This document shows positions 1 through 10,851 of a stretch of 17,500 nucleotides of DNA, piece by piece. The DNA is from Glandiceps talaboti (Eukaryota > Hemichordata > Enteropneusta > Spengelidae). The position numbers and the translations under genes are program-made. Below the pieces are notes generated by a model. That model did no database searches and had not been told where the DNA came from. It worked only from the letters and a program-made list of their open reading frames with translations. Location of the stretch: positions 11,824,694 to 11,842,193 of the forward strand of contig NC_135552.1 in NCBI RefSeq assembly GCF_964340395.1, written 5' to 3'. How positions within the stretch are numbered: position 1 is the stretch's first letter; each line of letters begins with the position of its first letter.

Positions 1-163
1 TTGTATAATATTCCAACGAAAAGGTATGCCATAGGTTTAATTTGTGCCAGTGGCATTAATAACTGTGGAAAGCTACATTTACTGTTTGAAATGTATAACT
101 AAATGCATATCGTGCTAACTTAAAAGGTTTATGGTAGTCAGAACTATTTCGTTTTTGCCTTAC
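1..163. other. Intron, no exon seen
   Basis: AT-rich intron after the alpha-E exon. No HRD-containing reading was found on the minus strand. Confidence 0.6.
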
Positions 164-321
164 CTTGTGTAACTCCATGTACTGCATGGCACATGTCACA
201 TCCCTTGCTATCTTCACCAACCGATACTCATCAGTAATTTGTAACGGTCTCCCTCGAATTTCATGAACAAAACTTAACAAATCACCACGGGATGCATACT
301 CCACAACAATGTATTTCGGAT
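164..321 (-). CDS. RTK exon: kinase hinge and alpha-D/E
   Basis: Enters in phase 1 (GAT codon completed across the junction) after acceptor CTGTAG and leaves in phase 0 at donor AAG|GTAAGG. It encodes the last N-lobe strand, the hinge with VVEYASRGDLLSFV, and the alpha-E helix with ARDVTCAMQYMELHK. The HRD catalytic loop should follow directly, but positions 1-163 contain only intron, so the catalytic core is beyond the window. Confidence 0.92.
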
Positions 322-1172
322 CTACAGAGCAGACAAACAGAACAACAATAGTTTTAGTTTTAGTCTATCTTAGCAAACCCAAGCCCCTGAAGTGAACTTT
401 CATTGCATGGTCTATATTTATAATAAGCACTTTAAGCTTAAACGCAAGTTTACCATTCAAGTCAACACTCTTTTGCTTCATAAATCAATGTCAGAATCAA
501 AAGACAGAATGTCAGAATAATATTGTATTATCAGGTTTTATTACCTCCTTTTGTGATCACTCCATGAAGCATGATTATATTGGCATGCCCTTGTAGATCA
601 ATAAGACGATCTATTTCATGACAGAAGTTTCGATAACACAAGGGTGATCCTATATCTGTAAATAGGAAAGACAACAATCAATTCATGAGCATCCTATTTT
701 GTTTATGTACTTTTCAACACGATGCCTGATAGTAGACTGGTAGTAGAAATATATTAGGCTTGGCTTCTGTATCTCATTTCTTTAACGGAACACATCAACG
801 AATATGCTTTGTAATAGTATTATGTCATTCTAAGGTTATTTGTTCATCTCTAAATCTATTTATTATCGTTGATGCAAAACCTTTGAACACGGAATGTTTT
901 AGCGAAATGAAGAATTCCCGGTGCACGCTATAGACGGCCACTTGTGAGAGTACTAAAGCATATATAGTGAGTACATGTATATATTTTCAAATTAAACTTG
1001 AAGTATTGTTTTGAAAAGGAACATGCACATCTTAACGTTTACCCATAACATAATTATAATGTTTAACTCATTGTTTATCATTGTCCTTTTTTTGTCTTTT
1101 TAAACACATATGCTTATATACACACAAACCCAAAATACATTTTAATTTGTTTGAATGTGCCAATGAAGACGC

Positions 1173-1253
<81 letters not shown>

Positions 1254-4200
1254 TGATAACTAAGTAAAAAAAGTGAAAGTTCTTACCCGATATGATGGTT
1301 TTGACAGCTACTCTGGTTGTCTGGGACCCTGTCATCCAATCTGCTAGTTCTACCTTTCCAAATTCTCCCATGCCAAGAGTGATTCCTTGAACGTCTATCT
1401 GTGATCGTTTTATCATCCAGGAATCAATCTTGGGACTCAATCCCTACATGAGAAAATACAGATTTTACAATTTTGAAATTAGTTGATGGAAGCAATTGTA
1501 TCTAGCTTGTTTTATACACGTATACATACATTACGTTTTTCACAATTAATTGCGTCTTTCCACAGTTTATAAACTTTACAGTATCCAAAGCGCCTAGCAA
1601 TTATTACCCCTGGCATAAAAGTGTACAAGTATACTTTCAACATTTTCTCATTTGAATATAAATTCCGTCTTGCCCATATACTAAATCCATAGGATGAATT
1701 CCTTCACATAATACAAATGTAATGGTGGTTTGTTTATATTGGGCGTGGTTTTTTCTGAAGTTAAATAGGGCATGAGCTGGCCTATATCTCGTAAATTTAA
1801 AATCAGTAAAACATAAATCCATAAATAGAGTAGAGTTATTGTTAACCTACCTTAAGCATTTCCTCAAATTCTCTTTCATAAAGTCGGTAATATTTGTTTC
1901 TGCGATGATACACAGATACGACAACACCAACCAATGTTATTATCAAAGCGACAGCACCAATAATACTCAGCAAATAATACATCCTGGAATCTGAGCCAGG
2001 TCCTAAAACATGAAGAGATCAAATAAAACCAGTAATGGTTATAATGAAATTCGCTATTTGATAGAATTGTTATATTCCACATAGTACAATCATGGAGGTA
2101 TAAGGGGATCTCCCCTTATACCGCCATGGTACAATGTTAAACTTATTTAATATAACAAAACTCAAGTAATTTTGAAAGAAACACAAGTGTCACCCCGGGA
2201 GTGTCATACGAAAGAATCGTTACTCTACAAAGTAATGAAATCGCCTAAACAGCTCAGAATTGAGCAGGTCGCTCTGATAATATAGTTTTCAAGAACATTT
2301 TCTTGTACTCCATGCTTTCTGAACAACAGTGAGTGATAATGGGATGAACACACTCAGTTATATAGTTCTGAGTCTATACCAGATATTTAAAATTTAATTT
2401 ATTTATTTAAATATCACCTGAGCCAGACGATTCCGTTTTATGGGCATCACATAAATCTTTATGTCCGTGCATTTAAAAGATAAAAGACCAATGTCTGACC
2501 AGCGTGCCAAAATGCAGTTTGTAAAGTGATTCGATTGTACGCAATATACTGACCAATACGTGAACGCAATTTTGGTGATTGTCGGTTGCCATGGAAATAT
2601 GTTCATTGTACCCTAGTATATTTACTTTGATATATGTTTGTTATAAGCAAATCAATTGCGATAAGCTTCATGTAATCTGTATTTAAGGCCTAGAAAGTCA
2701 GCAATATGCCTCAAGTCATTTCTCTTGACGTTATAGTAATGCGTTACAAGGGATACATGTACATTAGTCATGACTTACTGTCGTCAGTACATATGCAGGT
2801 GTCTAACGTCGCATTACATTGATATGTTTGGTCAGGACGGCAATCACATTTGACTTGGCAGAGATCACCACAGGTTCTATCACTCTCACACTCGCAGGTT
2901 CCATCTTGCCTGTTACATTTGGCATCATTTTGACATCCACACTCAAACATGCAATCTGGGCCGTATCTGTCTGCCGGACACTCTAGGGTAAAAGAAATAC
3001 ATTTAGAGTTATATTTAAATGTTTTATGAGTCCATGTTCGAAATAACGGACTAACGGAAATTAGTGAAAAACATATGAACCAGGACTAGAGTTTGTTCAT
3101 TGACATATTTACAATCCGGAATGCTGAAATGCTGGATATGGTACAGGCAAACATGGACGTTTTAAACATGCGAACACCATCAAGAATGCTTTCGCTTTAC
3201 GGAATACCCTCTACATTGCTAATATTAGGATAGGTTGCAAATTGTGAAAATAAACAATTGTGAGAAGTACGAGAGTTATCCTGCAGTAAAGGAAATGTGT
3301 GAAAACTCGTGTGTTCATTTCGTTCTATGTACAAAACGTCGCTTGTCGCATTTCCACTTTTTTTTATTACTATCCAATACAACTGCAAGACAATACATTT
3401 CCACTTTATGATCAACTACCATTGGTCTAAATTCAAGGTATTCTTACCATTCTCCATATTAAGGTAAATACTGTTGAATTTACCTTGATCGCAATGCTTT
3501 CCGGTCCACCCTGCAGTGCATACGCAGCCTTTATATCTATCACATGATGCTTCGTTCTTGCAGCCACATGTATAATTACAAGTATCTCCGTAATAATCAT
3601 GTTGACACCCTGGACATGACCAAATTATCATTTTATAAAACATACATGTACATTTGACATATATATATAAACATTTAGATTTAGTTTCAGTAGCGAAGCA
3701 GTCTGTGTCAGTGACACAGAACTAGTAGCTTGATCCAGAACTAGTAACATTGATATTAAATCAAGGTAATACTGTGCCTCGGCGACCAATATCACTGTGG
3801 CACCATTATCTTGTTTTCAAGGAAATCAACAATATTTTAGTCAACATGTGTATTGTGAGCCCTGTTCTTTTTTTATCTTGATTATGTATAATTTATATGC
3901 ATTTGCTAAATATTTTACTTTGAAATCACATGAGTTTTCTAACTACAAGTGGAACATACCTACTGAATGCCATGGTATAAAAATAAAACCTTTACAACCT
4001 ACTATAATCTTCCCACGGAGTAAACGTTGAGTGAGTGAAAGCAAAAGTTAATGATTGTATTATTCGTAAAATGTTTAGCCGAGCAGTTAATACTATTTGT
4101 CTTGTGATTTTAAGTCAGTCTAACTATACAAAGAAAAGTTCATTTTTACCTTTAATGAGAAAAGTGGCAGAATCCCTGTAAACTGTCTCATCAATGTCAA

Positions 4201-4453
4201 CTGCAAGACATTCAATCTGTCCGTCTAAGTCATCAGTCGCTAAGGTTATCACCATTTGTGTATAAGTGTTACTGGTAAAATGGAAATCAAAAGAGAACAT
4301 TTAGTTTTGACCTTCAAGGTAAATGTTACTTATGAACAACAATAACTTTATGAATACACACATTTTGCACATATAAATTCCTATACGACATCTATCTGTG
4401 CATCATCCATCCATCAATAGACACTTACGTACACAAACACACACACACACACA

Positions 4454-4492
<39 letters not shown>

Positions 4493-7072
4493 GCACGCAC
4501 ACACACACACACACATACATACATACATACATACATACATACATACATACATACATACATACATACATACATACATACATACAAGGTAATATTAACTGCG
4601 ACTTGCCTCCAAGCGAAATCAAGTTTATCTCGATCCTTGTACTGGGAAGCTGGCGAACCATTGATAAGCCAAGTAGAATTTATTGCCATGAAGTTGTAAA
4701 ATGTACAACGAATAGTTACATAATCACCGTACATTTGCACAAAGTAGTGTGGTTTCATGATGACTTTCTTCTCGCCTATAAAGAATTAAATAGCCATGTT
4801 TGTTATTCTTGCATGCATTTGAAGGGTTGTGATAGTTAAGCACACGAGGAAAGATCAAATAGTGCAATCGGTAACTGTTTCGTCGTTCAACATTCCATTC
4901 CAGATGTTGGCTTGAAGTTATCGATATCTTTCCATAAAGCAATATAAATAAGAACAGAAATATTGATAGATATGGTGTTGTGAAAGGTTCTGAGGTTTTT
5001 TGTGTGATCAAGACACTTTAGATGATGACTACATAGTTTCAAAGTATATACTGTAAAATTCACAACACCATTCAGCTTTTCTGTTTGATACAACCACACA
5101 GAAACAAACAAGAAACTACATATGCCACACTTCAATAGTAAGATCGCATTTTTTGCTACATTTAGTCTAAATGAAATAAACCATTTAAATGTATTGCATC
5201 TCCATGTAGACATTCGGGTGCCAATGTTTTTCTTAGTATCAAACACCCGATGAAGGGCGCATAAAATATCCTATGCAGTGTTCATTTGATGTCTGTATGG
5301 TGGCATGTGAAGTTCATTTCACTTAGACACCTGATTTAAACTGAATGCCTCCCGTAAGGGAATCACTAATTATGTAAATAAATTAAACTAAAAAACTATG
5401 GTAACAGGCTTTGTTTTTTGGACAAGCGTGCTTTCTTAGGTTAATGTATGTAAGAGTCTATGATACTGCTTAATTACTAAATATCATTCATTATTCAAAA
5501 TACTCATTAAAGGAAAAAGTTGTAGCAACAAACTTCATAGGACAGGTGCGTATTATTATGATGTACGTATCACATTATACGAAATTTGAAGCTTGCATTT
5601 TTAAGATACAACCTAGTTACCTAAAATCATTAATTATGCAAATTTTTCATTAAAACTAAGCTATATAAAAGATTTTATAGGACATATCCGCTTTGTTATG
5701 GTTAACATATGTACTAAATTGTATTGAAATTGAAGTATGCAGACTTAAGATATAGCCTAATTACCGAAAATTATTAATTATGCAAATTATTCATTAACAC
5801 TATAAGGTACATCAACTAACTTTATATGACATACAGAATTTGCTATGGTTAATGTATGTACTGAATTATATTGGAATTGAAGTATGTATTCTTAAGATAA
5901 AGCCTAATTACCGAAAATCATTTATTATGCAAATTATTCATTAACACTGTACGGTGCATCAACAAACTTGATAGGACGTATGTGTTTTCTTATGGTTAAT
6001 GTATGTACTAAATTATGTTGAATTTGAAGTATGTATTCTTAAGATATAGCCTAATTACCAAAAATAATTAATTATGCAAATTATTCATTAACGCCGTAAG
6101 ATATATCAACAAATTTTATAGGACAAATGTATGTTGTTATGTTAAACGAATATACTAAATGATATTGAAATTGAAGTATACAGTCTTAAGATATTGCGTA
6201 ATTAGTTGATTTCATTAATATGCAAATTTCTCTAATTAAACATTAACAGATCTGGCTCAAATCCTAATCAGGTCTAGCTATTACCCTAAAGATTATATAT
6301 CCCAAATTTCATTACAATTGAGCCAGCCGATTTTTAGAAAATGATGACACAGACAGACAGACAGACAGACAGGCAGACAGACGGACAGACAGACGGACAG
6401 ACACACAGACACACCTTCCCCTTTTAATACCTCCCGTACCCTTACGGGAGGTAAAAATGTAGTAAGAAACTCTACTCATTCAAGCGTAGCATGTCCCTTT
6501 TTGTATTGGTTTCTGAGTGGTTGTATCAAACAGAAAAACTGAAAGATATTGCGAAATTCGCTGTTATCCCTTGGTTTCACATACGACTTACGTATGTCAC
6601 ATGCAGGTCCCATCCATCCGTCTTGGCAGTTACATGCGCCGTTAACTGTGTGACAGGTTGCACCATTCTTACATATGCAGTCCTTGTCACAAAACAAACC
6701 ATACTTGCCATCGGGACATCCTTAATTGCATAATTGACAAATTGAGAAAATAAGGTAAAATAGAAAGCGAGAAAATGTCTTGTTTCTCTACATCATAGTT
6801 TTCATTTCTACCATGCTATTTTTCTGGACTATTTAGAATACACCCAGAGATGTATGTATGTATGTATGTATGTATGTATGTATGTATGTATGTATGTATG
6901 TATGTATGTATGTACATGTATGTATGTATGTATGTATGTATGTATGTATGTATGTATGTATGTATGTACATGTATGTATGTATGTATGTATGTATGTATG
7001 TATTTATGTATGTATGTATGTATGTATGTATGTATGTATGTATGTATGTATGTATGCATGTGTGTATGTGTG

Positions 7073-7104
<32 letters not shown>

Positions 7105-10100
7105 TGTATGTATGTATGTATTTTTTATTTATTTATTTGACATGCCTACAGGATTACCCATTTACAGACACTCACAAAATGGAAAAGACTAAAATACATT
7201 CAATATTTACAAAACTACTACAAAGACAAAGACAAAATTACCAAACGTTCCGTTAATTACACAAATCAACTATTTCATTTAGGACATTATTTCTAAAATT
7301 ACTGAGACTGGAAAATATTTATTTTATTTATTTATTTATTCATTTATTTATTTATTCTACCAAATACTATTTGTAACTATGTTAGTATAATGTTTGGCGC
7401 TTCGATCGTAAAATCATTTTTCCTCCAAATAGCAAGTTAATTTCCATTCCAATGCCTATGCCAGCATCTTAATATTAATGCTTTTAGATCTTTTAATCTG
7501 TTTTGAAATAAAAGCAAAATCTCCTCTAACCATGTTACCAGGTCACTAAAGAAATAATGATTGCCCAAAAACCGTGGTTGTCTTTGTCAGCAGCTTCCTG
7601 TGACAAGACAGATTGTAGAAGCATTGGTTACCGTTGTTTATGTATTAATCCACTGTTCAGGAATAATCAATATCATCAGGGCACTAGCAAAGATGACCGG
7701 TTACGATTTTTTTTACAATGTGTTTCACTACAGAAGTCACCAATGGTACTGCCTTAATTCGTTAATTTATGTAAGCATTTTTCAATTCTAATCAACCCCA
7801 ACCAAAACAATGCAAACAAACAAACAAATACAAAAACAACATAAACAAAAAATACACGATTTTGCCAGTCTATGCGATTTACTGAGGTGTCAAAACATTT
7901 AGGTAAGTTTCAAGGTTATCTAGGGAACATATCTGCATACAGTTTTGTAAGTGAGATACACTACACTCTATGATGTACTTGTTTTATATCATTGACATTG
8001 TCCTCTGTTGTAAACTAGAGTATGATTGCCAATTTATTGAAATTCTGATGACACAAATCTTACTTTGTATGGGCTGCGATGACGTCAGCATATACCAAAG
8101 ATTACTTTGTATGGGCCGCGATGACGTCAGCATATACCAACGATTACTTTGTATGGGCCGCGATGACGTCAGCATATACCAACGATTACTTTGTATGGGC
8201 CGCGATGACGTCAGCATATACCAAAGATTACTCTGTATGGGCCGCGATGACGTCAGCATATATCGATTTTCTGACTTAACATCAGATTGCGAATCAATTA
8301 CGCAGAGCCAAGTGTCGCAAACTATTAAACAGCCAATCAAAAGATAGCTCAACGCAAAACCAATATGTCGACGTTTTCGGTTGAAAGATGATGAAAACCA
8401 TTTTTACGTATATTTATTTTTCATATTTCTTTATAAGGAATCCATTCCCTGAAGTAATATTAGGAAACACTGACAATTGGTTTGTGTGTTCTTACCCGTC
8501 ACTTCAGCTTTGAAGTTAAACCCTAGTGGAAAAGGAAAGTGTGGCAATATTAAACTACATCTGTGTTGTACATCGTCAAAACTCTCGAACAATTCCAATT
8601 TGTTTGGTCTAACTTCCAAAAGAGGCTTTGTAAGTGGACGTTTTCTTTGGAACCATGTTATCTCCTGTAATCTCTCTGGCAGCTCGTCAAGCGTCTATGA
8701 AGAAACAAATAAATTACATTAAACCTAAACATTTTTAGCCCGCTTCTAATCGTTACAACCAATCACAAACATATTTCTGTTCCATAAAATATGATCTACT
8801 TGCATCATGTTTTCGAATTTGAACAAAGAATATATACATAAATGAATAAATAGACAAATACTTAAATAAATAAACAAATGTGCAAGAAATGGCACTTTTC
8901 GTTATGTATGTATGTATGTATGTATGTATGTATGTATGTATGTATGAATGTATGTATGTATGTATGTATGTATGTATATCTGTGTGCATGCGTGTATGCA
9001 TGTATGTATGTATGTATGTATACATACATACATACATACATACATACATACATACATACATACATACATACATACATACATACATACATACGACATACGA
9101 CATACATATGACATTGAATGTTGATATATCCAATTTTTGTAAACACTGTCGGCTTCAATTGAAGGTCAGGCGTCAGGCTTTCTTCTCAAAAATCAAAACA
9201 TAGACGATGAGTGTATGAATTTCTTCCTGGGAAGAATATGTCACCATGAACTAAATAACTGGAGTAGGTAATAAATGACGTCCAGGTAAATACACGCTGA
9301 CCGCAGGAGGTGTGTATTTCCCTGATGGCATTTGTCTTGTGCGTGCGTGTTTATGTCTAAAGTGGTTGGTTGATGAGAGTCAATATCAAACTTATATGGT
9401 AATTCTTCCCAGGGTTTATCAAGTCGTCGCTCAAAGGACTGAACACTTGATGCTGAAACCACAGACTGTTCCGAGTATAAAAGTTTATACCTGTGTCCTC
9501 TAATTGCACAAATGTTTAACCCAATAAAACCTGATACACTTCTGTCATATTTCTTGGATGCAACTTTAAACAACTCAACCATATCTCTCCTTAAGCGACG
9601 ATCGCCTAAGATTTAGTCGTCCCAACCACTCCTCATACGGTAGATCCCTTTAGTCTGGAATAAGCTTTCTGGCCCGTCGCTGAACAGTTTCAATAGCCTT
9701 GATATATTTAGTGAAATGTGAAGCCCACACCTGATTTGCATACTCAAGGTGGGGTCCTACCAAAGTCTTATACAGCAATCCAAATGCACTTGTATCCAAA
9801 TGAGCATATGTTCTCCTTATTACTCCCATCATTTTGTAGCCTTGTTTATCTTAGTAGATATGAGATATGTGATTAACAAAAGAGAGTCTATTGTCTATTA
9901 CTACTCCAATGTCTTTTTCCTCTGATAGTTTTTCAGATTATGCTTGTCGTGATCAATCATGTATGACCTATGACCTGTCACTTACATTTGTCCTACCAAT
10001 TCTCATATACCCACATTTTCCAGAGGGTGAAATTTCAACAATGACTTGTCTGTCCAGTCGAACATCTTATTAATATAACTTTGTACTTGTCTCTGGAGGT

Positions 10101-10798
10101 GTGTTAATAAAAGAAAGTATGGGCTCTAGGACTGAGCCTTGGGATACCCCACTGAGGACATTTTGCCACTCAGAATATTCCACATTAATTACCACTCTTT
10201 GTTTTCTATTACAAAGAAAAGCCTTAATCCAAGTCAAAATAGGGTCATCAATACCATAATATTTCACTTTATCAGCAAGTCTATTACGGGGAACCTTATC
10301 AAAGGCTTTAGCAAAATCACAATAAATGACATCAATACAACCTCCCTTGTCCAATATTTCCATCCATTTGTCCATAACTTTAAGTAGTTGCAGTATCGTT
10401 GACCCTCCGCTTATGTATCCAAATTGTCTAGTACTGAACAGGCTGTTCACTTTCATATACTCAACCAAGGAATTTCTAATAAGTGTCCATTATTTTACAA
10501 ACCACACATGTCAAACTTGCAGGTCGGCAGTTTTCTGCCACTTGTTTACAACCCTTTTTATATATAGCAGTTATATTGGCACATTTCCACTCATCTGGCA
10601 AATACCGTTTCTCAATGTAGTTCTAATTATAACAAATAATAAAAGAGTGGCGTACATAACTCATCACGAAGCTCAAATAAAATTCGTGGATGCAATCCAT
10701 CGGGTCCTGGTGATTTGGATATCTTTATCTTTGAAAAAACCTCGGGTATAGCCTCTTCATTAAATTATAGGAGTTCATGAGTTGTATACAATTTGTCC

Positions 10799-10851
<53 letters not shown>

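Larger units (their letters stand above)
9241..10790 (-). mobile_element. Dead CR1-like non-LTR retrotransposon fragment
   Basis: Minus-strand reading across several frames recovers a reverse transcriptase: SKSPGPDGLHPRI near 10720-10690, IYKKGCKQVAENCRPASL near 10560-10510, YCDFAKAFDKVPRN near 10310, GVSQGSVLEPIL near 10120, then the C-terminal part KTLVGPHLEYANQVWAS and QRRARKLIPD near 9770-9650. Frameshifts and stops break it. The copy is 5'-truncated beside a GT tract; no endonuclease domain is present. It lies in an intron in the same orientation as the receptor gene. CR1/Rex-type clade is my best guess. Confidence 0.85.

Noticed and set aside
2230-2285. tRNA-like hairpin around CAGCTCAGAATTGAGC
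   Set aside because: No cloverleaf, A box or B box could be built.
4887-5246. 119-codon minus-strand open frame
   Set aside because: No domain, composition like intron, no matching splice phase with the flanking exons.
6829-7256. Cys-Met-Tyr-Val repeat proteins
   Set aside because: Translation of a TATG microsatellite in every frame.
8061-8265. Regular direct repeats resembling a CRISPR array
   Set aside because: Units are contiguous 42-bp copies without unique spacers, in an animal intron. This is a minisatellite.
7970-8352. Long open frames on both strands with a 14-residue repeat
   Set aside because: The 42-bp period keeps all frames in phase, so the ORFs follow from the repeat; no splice or start context supports them.
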